The notes: generated by a model not told the origin, from the letters alone. Counted from the stretch's first letter, positions 34,124 to 43,199 are shown. The stretch is DNA of 64,000 nt from 20CM-2-55-15 sp964633285 (GCA_964633285.1 CAZWGA010000002.1:1-64000), one strand, 5' to 3'. Numbers and translations are program-made.

Positions 34124-35680
34124 TCAGCGCGCTGCCGCGTCGGGAACTTCGGCGACACAGGAAAAGTTCGAGGCATCGTTGGTGTCACCCGTGCCTTTGT
34201 ACCTTGCAACCTGGCCGTAGGGGCAAAGCGGACGAGTCTTATCCACTTTTCCGCCGGTCAAATGCGACGCCGGAATCTGAGCGGGTTTATGCCCGCGCTC
34301 GACCCACTCCTCCATGACTTTGACTTTGTCAAAGGTGTCGGTACCGGGTCCGCCGGTGCAATGATTCATGCCCGGCACCATGAATAACGCAATGGAGTTC
34401 GCCGCCTTGTCTTTTCCTACGGTCTTCACAACATTGTTGTAGTAGATGACGCTGTTGACGGGATTGACCTGCGGGTCCGACCATCCGTGATACATCAGCA
34501 ACTTTCCGCCATGATCGAAGAAAGGTTTCAAATTCGGGTCGCCGGAAAACAAAACACCGCCGTCGGATTTCGCGGCGCGATCGATGTCCTTCTCGAGATC
34601 CATCGAGTGATAGTCCCAGTTCTGATCACGAAAAACGACATTGCGCATTCCACTGATCGCCAGGCCAATCGGCTGCGGACCGCCAAGCGTTGCCCATCCC
34701 AGTTCCGAACCCGGCACGAGATGGCCTTCGTAAAGGATTTTTTCCGTCTTCGGATCTTTGAGCGGCGACGTCATCGCTTTTGCCGATTCGACCTGGCCTT
34801 TTGTCAAGCACTCGGCACTGTCGCCGGCTTTGCACAGCAGTTTCGCGTAGTCAAAATTGCACTTCGCCGGATTCTCGATGACGCCATCCTTCACACCGTC
34901 CATCGCATCGCAGGCATTCAAAACAGCTTCGTGGATCATGGGGTACTTGCTGGGAGGAATAACACTATCGGCGTCCTTGTTAACAACCAGGTTGAGGCCT
35001 GTCCTTGCTGCGTGCATGCTCATCGAATTCCAGGCGGCCGCTCCTGCAATGATCCCGTTGAAATCTTCCGGATATTTTTGAGCTGCTGCCAGACCCTGCC
35101 GGCCTCCCTGAGAACAGCCGTTGTAATAAGAGAGCGTCGCCGAAGTGCCGTAATGCGATTGGATGAGGGTTTTGGATTGAACCGTCATTTCATGAATCGA
35201 GCGATAGGCAAGGTCAACAAGTTTCTCGGGATGTCCCAACGCGAAATCGGCAGTACCGCCGATATGTCCTGTATCCGTTCCGGCGCCGGCGTATCCGGCC
35301 TTCACTGCCGCGGCGATTGCGGGATATGGAATTGTTCCAGCCCAGCCGCCGTTACCGACCGCCTGAAATTTGCCGTTCCATCCTGCAGCGGGAAGCCAGA
35401 TCTCCGTTTTGATGTCGGAATCGCTTGTGGGTGTCAGCGTTGCCGTCACGCGGCAAAACGCCGGCAGATCCGCGTATGGATTCGCCGCCGGTCCTCTGCC
35501 TCCGCGTGCCGCTCCACCCGGCGGAACAAACGCGCCCGCGGCGATGATCTGAGCCGAGTCTATTTTCGCGTTTGGAAGCGCAAGGCCGGCCAGCTTCTCA
35601 CACGGTGTGGCGGCGATAACCGCCGATGAACACGCGATCAGGACAAAGAAAGCAAACACAACCGACGTTTTTCTGTTCAT
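34124..35680 (-). CDS. Secreted tannase / feruloyl esterase family protein
   Basis: 518 residues with a signal peptide (cleaved near VIAA, residue ~24). Alpha/beta hydrolase of the tannase/feruloyl-esterase family. Nucleophile Ser190 lies in GCSQGGRQG, the acid is probably the Asp of WSDPQVNP, and the His lies in MNHCTGGPG. Paired cysteines and the oxyanion/lid block VGNGGWAGTI fit the family. It would release hydroxycinnamic or gallic acids from plant polymers outside the cell or in the periplasm. First gene of a two-gene operon with the aldehyde dehydrogenase, divergent from a Gfo/Idh oxidoreductase across 111 bases. Confidence 0.9.
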   Translation of the reverse strand: MNRKTSVVFAFFVLIACSSAVIAATPCEKLAGLALPNAKIDSAQIIAAGAFVPPGGAARGGRGPAANPYADLPAFCRVTATLTPTSDSDIKTEIWLPAAGWNGKFQAVGNGGWAGTIPYPAIAAAVKAGYAGAGTDTGHIGGTADFALGHPEKLVDLAYRSIHEMTVQSKTLIQSHYGTSATLSYYNGCSQGGRQGLAAAQKYPEDFNGIIAGAAAWNSMSMHAARTGLNLVVNKDADSVIPPSKYPMIHEAVLNACDAMDGVKDGVIENPAKCNFDYAKLLCKAGDSAECLTKGQVESAKAMTSPLKDPKTEKILYEGHLVPGSELGWATLGGPQPIGLAISGMRNVVFRDQNWDYHSMDLEKDIDRAAKSDGGVLFSGDPNLKPFFDHGGKLLMYHGWSDPQVNPVNSVIYYNNVVKTVGKDKAANSIALFMVPGMNHCTGGPGTDTFDKVKVMEEWVERGHKPAQIPASHLTGGKVDKTRPLCPYGQVARYKGTGDTNDASNFSCVAEVPDAAAR

Positions 35681-35791
35681 GAACCCTCCCGGAAGTTTGA
35701 AGACGAGAATAGCTGCTATCGAATAACTGTCAATAAAAAGGTCACATTCGTTTCTATATTCGGTTTATCGTTTTCGACGCAGGAGGTCAGA

Positions 35792-36952
35792 GTGAAGCGA
35801 ATCGGAATGGGAATTGTCGGTGCAGGCTTCGTCGGGCCGCATCATATCGATGCCGTACGCCGCCTGGGTTTTGTCGATGTTGTTGCCGTCGCCGGCAGCA
35901 ATGAGGAATCCGGAAAGCGCAAGGCGGAGCAGCTTGGAGCGCGGCGCGGTTACGGCAGTCATCGAGCGCTGCTCGATGATCCTGAGGTACAGGTCGTGCA
36001 TGTAGCCACACCGAACTATCTTCACTATCAGGTGATTTCCGATGCGCTTGCGAAGGGAAAGCATGTGGTGTCGGATAAACCGCTGGCGGCAACATCTGCG
36101 GAAGCCCGGAAACTCGTTGAACAGGCTGCGCGCGCAAAAGTCGTTGCGGCGGTCACGTTCAATTACCGCGGGAATCCGCTGGTGCAGCAGGCCCGGCAGG
36201 CGATCGCGAAAGGCGATATCGGCAAGCCCACATTTATTCACGGCTACTACCTTCAGGACTGGCTGATCAAAGATACGGATTATTCCTGGCGGCTCGAACC
36301 GGAAAAAGGCGGCGCGTCATCCGCTCTCGGTGATATCGGATCCCACTGGTGCGATCTCGCCCAACACCTGACGGGCCTGCGCATCACCCAGGTGCTTGGA
36401 GACATCACGACGGTTATTCCGAAAAGAAAAAAACCTCGCGTGTCGGTTGAAGCATTTCAAAAAGATGTCGCGGGCGATATGGATGTGGTCGATATTCGCG
36501 TGGAAGATCTTGCTTCGGTTCTCGTCCGGTTCGACAACGGAGCGAAAGGCGTCTTTACTGCCGGACAAGTATGCGCGGGGCACAAGAATGATCTGGTGGT
36601 CGAGGTGTGCGGTTCGCAAGCTTCCGTCAAATGGAGACAGGAACACCAGAATGAGTTGTGGATCGGCCGGCGTGATAAAGCGAACGAAGTTCTCCAGAAG
36701 GATCCTTCCCTGCTCGATGCAACCGTCAGTGGTTACGCCCGTCTTCCCGGGGGTCATCAGGAAGCGTGGGCGGACGCATTCTGCAACCTGATGCGGGAGG
36801 TCTACGGATTCATCGCCGAGGGAAAGATTCCGGCGGCCGGTCATCCTTACACGTTTGCGAGTTTTGAGGATGGATACCGCTGCAACTGCATCGTCGAGGC
36901 TATCCTGGACAGCGCGCGTAAAGGCGGTGTCTGGGTGAACGTGGAATACTGA
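35792..36952 (+). CDS. Gfo/Idh/MocA-family NAD(P)-dependent oxidoreductase
   Basis: 386 residues. N-terminal Rossmann fold GIVGAGFVGPHHI, the D-K-P-L motif with catalytic-site Lys (SDKPLAAT), and a C-terminal alpha/beta substrate domain with GDIGSHWCDLAQHL, where the His-containing block is part of the sugar-binding site. It starts with GTG 35792 behind a perfect AGGAGG (35781-35786). Members oxidise or reduce sugars, inositols and 3-keto-sugars. The nearby sugar isomerase-like gene, ThuA-like gene and PQQ dehydrogenase suggest carbohydrate oxidation, with the precise substrate unknown. Confidence 0.9.
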   Translation: MKRIGMGIVGAGFVGPHHIDAVRRLGFVDVVAVAGSNEESGKRKAEQLGARRGYGSHRALLDDPEVQVVHVATPNYLHYQVISDALAKGKHVVSDKPLAATSAEARKLVEQAARAKVVAAVTFNYRGNPLVQQARQAIAKGDIGKPTFIHGYYLQDWLIKDTDYSWRLEPEKGGASSALGDIGSHWCDLAQHLTGLRITQVLGDITTVIPKRKKPRVSVEAFQKDVAGDMDVVDIRVEDLASVLVRFDNGAKGVFTAGQVCAGHKNDLVVEVCGSQASVKWRQEHQNELWIGRRDKANEVLQKDPSLLDATVSGYARLPGGHQEAWADAFCNLMREVYGFIAEGKIPAAGHPYTFASFEDGYRCNCIVEAILDSARKGGVWVNVEY

Positions 36953-36976
36953 AAACAGAAAGACGCGCTGGATTTT

Positions 36977-37936
36977 TTAGCGATCGAGCGGATTGAGGCC
37001 ATTCTTATAGCCGGGATCCATAGCCGCCAGGTCGGCCCGATAGCTCACCACGTTGGCTGTTGGAAAATCCTGCGGCACTTTCTGCGTTACCGCGCCCGTC
37101 GCGGCCCATTCCGTCCCTCGTTGAAACGTGACTACAAAGTCCACCGAACTCAGCGCATTGATGTCGTGTCCGAGTGTCGTGTGGAAGACACGGCCCTTCC
37201 CGTAACTGAGCGTCATCAGCATCGGTTCATCGCGGCCGGTTCCGCTATTCGCGGGATCCGAGTATGCGGTTCCGAGCACATTCATGTTTTTGCCGGGTCC
37301 GCGGAGAGTTCCATACAACTCGTCGCCCTGATGCATCCATTTCGCAGGCAGTCCATTCGTGATGGGATGGTTTTGCCGAACTGTGATTTGAAATGGAGTC
37401 CGCCGGCCGTGGCTTCCGGCTCGCCCGGGAGCATTGTCTGATACGAGACGCCCGTCCTTGAAATACCAGAGCGGCCCGGCTTTCTCGGATCGATCGCGCC
37501 AGCCTCCGAGTCCGATCATTTCATTAAAAGCGGTCCAACCTGGAAATGCATTGTCCGCAGCGTGAACACTGACGAACCCGCCTCCAGCCTGCACGTATTT
37601 CTCGAACGATGCTTTCAATTCCGCCGGCCACCGGTCATCGGGCGCGTCGTAGTTGAAGACCACGACCTGATACTTTGTAAAGTCGGGCTTGAAACGGCTG
37701 AAGTCTCCTCCCGCCGGCGGCGCAGTGACAACGTCGGTTTGGAACAGGCCGGTTTCGTCGAGTTCCTTCTTCAGCACCGGAGTCACGATCTGCCACTTGT
37801 GATAAGGACCTCCACTTTCGCCATCAAGAATCATGACGTGGATGGGAACGGCCGCGCGCGAACCGAAAGCGGCAAAGATGCCGGCGCCCACGAGCGCAAT
37901 GGATGCAATTCTGGATATCCTTCTCATTTGTGTCAT
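36977..37936 (-). CDS. ThuA-like domain protein, exported
   Basis: 319 residues with an N-terminal signal peptide (AAFGSRA) and a ThuA/trehalose-utilisation-type (class I glutamine amidotransferase-like) domain. Seen: MILDGESGGPYHKW, VVVFNYDAPDDRWP, the strand-turn GGGFVSVHAADNAF (Cys nucleophile replaced by His), the His-rich HQGDELYG and GKGRVFHTTLGHD. ThuA-like proteins occur with sugar oxidoreductases, but their reaction is not generally established. Its ATG overlaps the PQQ-dehydrogenase stop (ATGA), making it the last gene of a three-gene operon. Confidence 0.85.
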   Translation of the reverse strand: MTQMRRISRIASIALVGAGIFAAFGSRAAVPIHVMILDGESGGPYHKWQIVTPVLKKELDETGLFQTDVVTAPPAGGDFSRFKPDFTKYQVVVFNYDAPDDRWPAELKASFEKYVQAGGGFVSVHAADNAFPGWTAFNEMIGLGGWRDRSEKAGPLWYFKDGRLVSDNAPGRAGSHGRRTPFQITVRQNHPITNGLPAKWMHQGDELYGTLRGPGKNMNVLGTAYSDPANSGTGRDEPMLMTLSYGKGRVFHTTLGHDINALSSVDFVVTFQRGTEWAATGAVTQKVPQDFPTANVVSYRADLAAMDPGYKNGLNPLDR

Positions 37937-39537
37937 CGCTCCTGGTGCAAGGCGAAGGCGTAGAGTGAACTGCCGCCTCCGAAGAGCACAAATTGCCGGC
38001 CGTCGAGTTCATACGTGATGGGCGAGTTCCCTACTCTTCCGATTGCGCCATGCCACAGCGTCGTGCCATCGCTGGTTCGAAACGCGATCGCATTTCCCGG
38101 AACGTCGCCGGAAAACGTTATGCCGGAATCCGTCGTCAGAACTCCGGAGTTGGATTGTCCGTCACCGAGTTCATGGCTCCATTTGATTTTTCCCGTTTGA
38201 TAATCGATCGCGCGCAGGAATGCGCGGCCCGCAATTCCATAATCCGCTCCTGCCCAACCGTACGCGCCATGCTCGGGTTTGAAGAAATAAATCCCATAGC
38301 CGTCCTGGGCGCTGACGACGAAGAGACCTGTCTGCGGATCGAAGCTCGGCGAGCGATAGTTCGTCGCTCCACTCTCATTGGGCGCAACGAGTCGCCCGTC
38401 GCGCGCCGGTTCTTTATCCGGATCGGGAATCGGACGTCCATCTTTATCGATGCCTTTCGCCCAGTTGGTTGTTGCAAAGGGCGCGGTCACGAGACTTTTG
38501 CCGTTTGTGCGATCGAGAACAAAAAAGTATCCGTTGCGTGACGCCTGCATCAGCATTTTTCGCGGCGCGCCCTGGAAATCGGCATCGACCAGAACAGGAA
38601 CTTCAGACGCATCCCAGTCGTGAGTGTCGTGCGGCGACGCCTGAAATCCCCACACGAGTTTGCCGGTATCGGGCCGGAGCGCCACAATGCTGCAGGTCCA
38701 CGGGTTGTCGCCGGGACGAACCGGCCCGTTCAAAACGGGAGTCGGATTGCCGGTACCGACATACACGAGATTGAGTTCCGGATCGTAAGTACCGGTCATC
38801 CACATCTGACCACCGGTCGCGCCGCCGCTGGGAGGATCCGGAATTCCCGCGGGCGGCGTGCTGTAAAAGATCCACTGCGTCTTGCCGGTGTCTGCATCGA
38901 TCGATTTGAGCTGGCCGGGCAAATTGTCGAAGTCGCCGGATACGCCCACCATCACGTGGTTGCCGACAATGAGGGGCGCGTTCGTCGACCAGTAGCCTTT
39001 TCTCGAATCCGCGACGACAACATTCCATCGCACGGAGCCATCCTTCGCGTTCAGCGAAATCAAATGCGCGTCGGGAGTGGTTAGAAAAACGTAGTCCTTG
39101 TATACGGCGGCGCCTCGATGCCCGATGTGAAACGCGTCATTGATGGGATAGGAGTAGTGCCAGAGCTGCCGTCCCGAACGCGCATCCACCGCCCAGAGAT
39201 TGTCGGGCGTCGTAATGTACAGAACCCCGTTAACCAGGATCGGCGAAGCTTTGATCTGCGCATTTTGTCCAGTCTGGAAACGCCAGACCTGTTCGAGCTG
39301 ATTGATGTTCGATGGCGTTATTTGCGCGAGCCGGCTGTGACGTTGCCCCGAGTAGTCGCCGTGATATGTCGGCCAACTGTCGGCAGCGGGCTTGAGCAGC
39401 ATTTCCGGAGAAACACCCTGGGCAAGAATGGAAGCTGTAACCGAGAAAAACATCAAAACCCAAATCGCTCTCGTTCCCCGAGAGGGAGCAGCCTTTTCCT
39501 GATGTAGAGACTTACTGCAATGTCTGGATATATGCAT
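37933..39537 (-). CDS. PQQ-dependent (quinoprotein) alcohol/sugar dehydrogenase
   Basis: About 534 residues: signal or anchor segment near residues 23-40, then an eight-bladed quinoprotein propeller with tryptophan-docking repeats (VWRFQTGQNAQIKASP, LWHYSYPIN, VWGFQASPHDTHDWD, IKWSHELGDG). The HDTHDWD block contains the Asp that acts as catalytic base in this family. It lacks a fused cytochrome domain; the diheme cytochrome c is encoded just upstream and overlaps by 26 bases. I choose ATG 39537; a TTG at 39582 is also in frame. It would oxidise an alcohol or sugar in the periplasm, passing electrons to the cytochrome. Confidence 0.88.
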   Translation of the reverse strand: MHISRHCSKSLHQEKAAPSRGTRAIWVLMFFSVTASILAQGVSPEMLLKPAADSWPTYHGDYSGQRHSRLAQITPSNINQLEQVWRFQTGQNAQIKASPILVNGVLYITTPDNLWAVDARSGRQLWHYSYPINDAFHIGHRGAAVYKDYVFLTTPDAHLISLNAKDGSVRWNVVVADSRKGYWSTNAPLIVGNHVMVGVSGDFDNLPGQLKSIDADTGKTQWIFYSTPPAGIPDPPSGGATGGQMWMTGTYDPELNLVYVGTGNPTPVLNGPVRPGDNPWTCSIVALRPDTGKLVWGFQASPHDTHDWDASEVPVLVDADFQGAPRKMLMQASRNGYFFVLDRTNGKSLVTAPFATTNWAKGIDKDGRPIPDPDKEPARDGRLVAPNESGATNYRSPSFDPQTGLFVVSAQDGYGIYFFKPEHGAYGWAGADYGIAGRAFLRAIDYQTGKIKWSHELGDGQSNSGVLTTDSGITFSGDVPGNAIAFRTSDGTTLWHGAIGRVGNSPITYELDGRQFVLFGGGSSLYAFALHQER

Positions 39538-40366
39538 AAACGTTGTGCATGTCGGTATCGGTGTATTTTCCCAACTGTTCAAAATGAGCGTTCACCGGTT
39601 CGTCGATTTTGAATTTGGTATCGGCGACTGGAAAAGTACGATTCATTCCCGAAGCATCGCGAACGACGATGGAAAATTCATCACGAGAGACAATTGGCCC
39701 GGTAATCGTCTCCGCAGCCAGGGTCACTGTCGCCTTTGCCGGCGCGGGGGCCGGCCGGATGCTTGATGGATAGAGCATGCGTTCCAGCAGGGCCAGTCCA
39801 CGGAAGCGGCTCCCGACACCTGCCAGATCGCCTGAGGCTGAATGACAGCTCGAACAACCGCCTGTCCCATTGAAGTATTGCTTCCCTGCTTCAGAATCTC
39901 CCGTTTGAAGATCCGCGACTTCCACCGAACGGCGGCCGCCTCCGAGCGAGTCGGCTTTTGTTTTCTGGTCATGAATGAATGCGACCATGGCTTCGAGATC
40001 CATGTCGCTGAATTCGAATGACGGCATGCCTTTGTCGGCACGGCCGGATCGAATCACAGGAATGATTTTATCGCCGCGCGAATCCTGGGCCACGAGAACG
40101 GAACGCGTCAAATCCGGACCGGTTTCACCTCCGGCGGCATCACGGCCGTGACACAATCCGCACTCGGACGCAAAACGCGTCTGCCCTGTCAACACTATTC
40201 CAGGAGAATACGTCTGTGGGGTTACGGTTTGCGGCGGGCGCTGAGAGGCCGGGCTTGGAGCTTGTCCTGCTCCGGCCTGCGCCAGAATGAAGCTGCTGCC
40301 GGCCAACAACACAGTTGCAGAAATCGATAGAAACATGATCACCAAATTCCGGATAGCGGGGTTCAT
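39512..40366 (-). CDS. Diheme c-type cytochrome, exported
   Basis: 284 residues with an N-terminal signal peptide (cleaved near ILAQ, residue ~30). Two heme sites: C69-G-L-C72-H73 and C171-S-S-C174-H175. Likely Met ligands include that of GMPSF. The C-terminal third (TVTLAAETITGPIVSRDEF) has no heme and resembles the beta-domain found after cytochromes in acidobacterial and planctomycete oxidation clusters. First gene of the operon, and probably the electron acceptor of the PQQ dehydrogenase encoded next. Its promoter -10 overlaps that of the divergent isomerase gene. Confidence 0.9.
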   Translation of the reverse strand: MNPAIRNLVIMFLSISATVLLAGSSFILAQAGAGQAPSPASQRPPQTVTPQTYSPGIVLTGQTRFASECGLCHGRDAAGGETGPDLTRSVLVAQDSRGDKIIPVIRSGRADKGMPSFEFSDMDLEAMVAFIHDQKTKADSLGGGRRSVEVADLQTGDSEAGKQYFNGTGGCSSCHSASGDLAGVGSRFRGLALLERMLYPSSIRPAPAPAKATVTLAAETITGPIVSRDEFSIVVRDASGMNRTFPVADTKFKIDEPVNAHFEQLGKYTDTDMHNVYAYIQTLQ

Positions 40367-40376
40367 GAGTGTGCAA

Positions 40377-40384
40377 AGTATAAT
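40377..40384. promoter_or_regulatory. Overlapping back-to-back -10 elements of divergent genes
   Basis: AGTATAAT reads TATAAT on the plus strand (40379-40384, toward the isomerase gene at 40415) and TATACT on the minus strand (40382-40377, toward the cytochrome gene at 40366). The two hexamers share four base pairs. The minus-strand ATG is ten bases from its -10, so that leader would be about three bases. The plus-strand leader is ~24 bases with GAGGA. Confidence 0.5.
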
Positions 40385-40414
40385 TTGTAATTTGTCGTAT
40401 CGAGGAACGAAATC

Positions 40415-41656
40415 ATGACTACTCGAAGTTTCGAACCCCAGTTTATGAAAATCGGCGTACTCACGGCGGCGTTGCAGGAATTGACGCCCCGGAATGTTCG
40501 CGACAAAGACCCCGATCGCGCGATCGAAGAGTGGCTCGAGTTTGCGCGCGATCTGAGCGTCGATTGTATTCAGCTATCCGCGGCCCTTCATCCAACCGAA
40601 ACGGACATTCCGCCGGAAGCCATGCTCGACCCGGTCGCCAATACGCTCGATCTTCGCAAACCTTTTAATAAAGCGCGCGCCCAACGCGTTCAGGCAGCGG
40701 TGAAAGCGACGGGTATCGGCTTTTCGGATCTTGCGTATTTCGACAACATGCTGCACCACGATCCGGCAGTGCGAAAAAAGAAACATGATTTCATGATGCG
40801 CGTTTTCGATGCCGCGGCGATGCTGGGCGCGAACGCGGTCTGCGGATTTGTGGGCAGAAACCAGCAACACAGCATGGATCAGAATCTGATCGACTTTGAA
40901 GAACACTTTGTTCCGATGCTCAAAGCCGCCAAAGAACGCGGGCTGACATTCCGTGTAGAGCAATGTCCGATGCCCGGCTGGACCACCGGTGACAACTTCC
41001 ATAACAACATCGGCTACACCCCGGGAGCCTGGATTGTCCTGCATCGCATTTGCGAAAAGCACGGAGTCGGAGATCAGTTCCGGATTCACTACGATCCTTC
41101 ACACGCGATTCTTATGGGTCAGGATACGCGCTCGATCTTTCAATACCTGAAGGACCAGGGTTATGGATTTCTCATCGGGGGCTTCCATGTGAAAGGACAA
41201 GTGGTCAATGCGAAAGGAGTCGCAGCGTGGGGCTACGGCGGGCAAACACTCGAACGCGGAGACTGGGTGGGCGGAAAGCCATCCGATAATCCCGCAGACC
41301 AGCTCAATGCATGGAAGAAACAAGTCGTGCTTTGCGAGCACGAACTGCCGGGAACTGCCCGCCACGATCCTCTGGCATACCTTCAAAATCGGACTGTCGA
41401 TTGGCTTGACCATCAACTCGCCGCCCGCGAATTGCTTCCGCTCGATGTTCGCAATACGTATCTGATCGTCGAACATGAGTATCCTCCGGCTCGAGTTCAG
41501 GAGCGTGACCGCCTTAAGCCGATTCTTAAGGGATCCATTGCTTTCACGCGGCGCATCGACGAGGCGGCGGCATGCATGTATGCGCTGCAACATGAAGTGC
41601 TGGCTGCACAAAACATTCCAATTCAAGGTGCCGGACGGCAGGCTTATCGTTCGTGA
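40415..41656 (+). CDS. Sugar phosphate isomerase/epimerase-like TIM-barrel protein (AP endonuclease 2 fold)
   Basis: 413 residues, cytoplasmic. AP-endonuclease-2 type TIM barrel of the xylose-isomerase-like superfamily. Candidate metal ligands are the Glu of FRVEQCPMPGW, the His/Asp of IHYDPSHAI and the His of GGFHVKG. Members are divalent-metal isomerases or epimerases of sugars and inosose dehydratases. It is divergent from the cytochrome c gene and near ThuA-like and Gfo/Idh genes, a combination seen in keto-sugar degradation loci. No specific substrate can be assigned. Confidence 0.85.
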   Translation: MTTRSFEPQFMKIGVLTAALQELTPRNVRDKDPDRAIEEWLEFARDLSVDCIQLSAALHPTETDIPPEAMLDPVANTLDLRKPFNKARAQRVQAAVKATGIGFSDLAYFDNMLHHDPAVRKKKHDFMMRVFDAAAMLGANAVCGFVGRNQQHSMDQNLIDFEEHFVPMLKAAKERGLTFRVEQCPMPGWTTGDNFHNNIGYTPGAWIVLHRICEKHGVGDQFRIHYDPSHAILMGQDTRSIFQYLKDQGYGFLIGGFHVKGQVVNAKGVAAWGYGGQTLERGDWVGGKPSDNPADQLNAWKKQVVLCEHELPGTARHDPLAYLQNRTVDWLDHQLAARELLPLDVRNTYLIVEHEYPPARVQERDRLKPILKGSIAFTRRIDEAAACMYALQHEVLAAQNIPIQGAGRQAYRS

Positions 41657-41737
41657 CGGAGGGGGCCCGAGCACCGGGCACTCCGATTTGTCGATTCGGA
41701 CCTTGACGGATAAGTTACTCGGTTTAGGGCCGTGAAT

Positions 41738-41743
41738 TATAAT
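41738..41743 (+). promoter_or_regulatory. Consensus -10 nine bases before the coiled-coil gene
   Basis: A perfect TATAAT. A weak TTACTC sits 17 bases upstream (41715-41720). The next start codon (ATG 41753) is nine bases downstream, predicting a leader of two or three bases. The -10 would fall inside the coding region if GTG 41732 were used, so ATG 41753 is preferred. Confidence 0.5.
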
Positions 41744-41752
41744 TCCGCCGAT

Positions 41753-43126
41753 ATGGATAAAGACACGTTGCGGCGGCAGGTCACCGAAGAGATCCAGGCG
41801 CAGTTCGAGGCCAAACTCAAACAGGCAAAACGCGACAAGCAGCAGGCCGAGGAAGATCTCGAAGCAGCTTCCGAGCGCTGGCGGTCCGAAAAGCGCCGCA
41901 TGAACTCCGAAATCGACCGGCTCGAAGGTGCCGTCGCCGAGGCCAAGGGCGCTGCAGGACGCAAACGACCGGCAGCCGCGGACGGTAAGGCTCAACCTGT
42001 TGACGGCGCCGCCATCGCCAAAGCGCAGGAAGCAGCCGAAGAAAAACTCAAGAAAGCTTCTGACGAATGGGACACCGAGCGTGGAAAGCTGAAATCGCAA
42101 ATCAGCCGCCTGGAAGGCGCAGTCGCCGATGCCATCGCGCGGGCGGCGAATCCGATGCGAAGCACGCAGTCGGTAAAGGAACAATTCGAAATCGAATTGA
42201 ACAAAACCCTTAAAGAAAAGACGGACATCGAACAAGCCTACCTGCGGTCCAAAACGGAATGGGAACAGGAAAAGCTCAAAATGACCGGAGACATGGTCAA
42301 ACTCCGCCGCTCGGCACAAATGATGGGCAAGCCCGTTCCAAAGGACGATACCCCTGACGTCAATCCCAAGGTTCGCGATCTCGAAAACCAACTGAAGGAA
42401 TCGCTTTCAAAATGGAACACCGAACGCGAAAAGCTTTCGTCACAGATTCAAAAACTCGAACAGTCCGCGCGCCAGTGGGACACGGAACGCCGTCAATTGA
42501 ACGATCACGCGGGACAACTTCAGCAGGCCTTCGTTCAAGCGCAGGCTCAAATTCAGAATTACGAAGCAGCGGCACGCGCTCCCAAACCTGCCGATGAAAA
42601 GGTTGGCCAGCTCGAACGCGAGAAAGAAAAAACGCAGCGGCAGTTTCAGGACGAGCGCGGCAAGTGGGAAACGGAACGCGCGGATCTGAATTCGCAGATC
42701 GAAAGACTGGACCAGCAGCTTCAGCGAATGTCGGAAAAGCGCGACAGCGTCAGCAACGAAATCGTCGATCAACTCCGAAAACAGTACGAACAAAAACTGC
42801 AGGACGCCATCCAGCAGAAGACGCAACTCGCCGCTGATCTTCAAAAAGCCAGTTCCATGCTCGAATCCGAGCGCGCCCGCTTGACGGCCGAAATCGCCGG
42901 CTCCAAGTCGAGCGCGAACACCCGGACTGAAGGCGCCGGTGTCGATCACGCCAAAATTACCGCGGAAGTTGCGCGGATTGAAGCATCGATCAACGAGATC
43001 ATCGCGGTGATTGACAATCCCGCAACCGACCTTTCAACCGTCATCCGGAAAAATGTCGAGAAGGCGGAACTGGATGCCTATCTGAAAGGAATTCTGTTTT
43101 CGCTGGGACAAAATCGCGGAATGTAG
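41753..43126 (+). CDS. Coiled-coil protein with Trp-containing helical repeats
   Basis: About 457 residues, almost entirely charged helix (Lys, Glu, Gln, Arg), with no signal peptide or membrane segment. Five or more copies of a ~25-residue unit W-x-x-E-[RK]-x-x-[LM]-x-x-x-I-x-x-L occur. They include SERWRSEKRRMNSEIDRLE, DEWDTERGKLKSQISRLE, SKWNTEREKLSSQIQKLE and GKWETERADLNSQIERLD, separated by more variable linkers. The last ~60 residues (ARIEASINEIIAVIDNPATD, then a helix) look like a separate conserved end domain. No known family recognised; a cytoskeletal, scaffold or filament role is inference from shape. It stands alone, with its own promoter. Confidence 0.8.
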   Translation: MDKDTLRRQVTEEIQAQFEAKLKQAKRDKQQAEEDLEAASERWRSEKRRMNSEIDRLEGAVAEAKGAAGRKRPAAADGKAQPVDGAAIAKAQEAAEEKLKKASDEWDTERGKLKSQISRLEGAVADAIARAANPMRSTQSVKEQFEIELNKTLKEKTDIEQAYLRSKTEWEQEKLKMTGDMVKLRRSAQMMGKPVPKDDTPDVNPKVRDLENQLKESLSKWNTEREKLSSQIQKLEQSARQWDTERRQLNDHAGQLQQAFVQAQAQIQNYEAAARAPKPADEKVGQLEREKEKTQRQFQDERGKWETERADLNSQIERLDQQLQRMSEKRDSVSNEIVDQLRKQYEQKLQDAIQQKTQLAADLQKASSMLESERARLTAEIAGSKSSANTRTEGAGVDHAKITAEVARIEASINEIIAVIDNPATDLSTVIRKNVEKAELDAYLKGILFSLGQNRGM

Positions 43127-43199
43127 ACAGCCGACGCATCTGAGCGCGGCCGGAGGCAAATCTGATCGAAGCCACGCGTCAGTTGAATGGGAGCCATCC

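Noticed and set aside
34487..35629. 380-codon plus-strand frame opposite the feruloyl esterase
   Set aside because: Shadow frame with basic, low-complexity composition; the minus strand has the GCSQGG nucleophile motif.
41665..41679. Small GCCCG/CGGGC hairpin after the isomerase gene as a terminator
   Set aside because: Only a 5-bp stem and no U-tract; not strong enough to call.
41732..41752. GTG start for the coiled-coil protein
   Set aside because: It lies upstream of the consensus TATAAT (41738-41743), so the codon would not be transcribed from that promoter.
41099..42391. 430-codon minus-strand frame opposite the isomerase and coiled-coil genes
   Set aside because: Phe/Leu/Arg-rich reverse image of a charged coiled coil; crosses two genes and a promoter.
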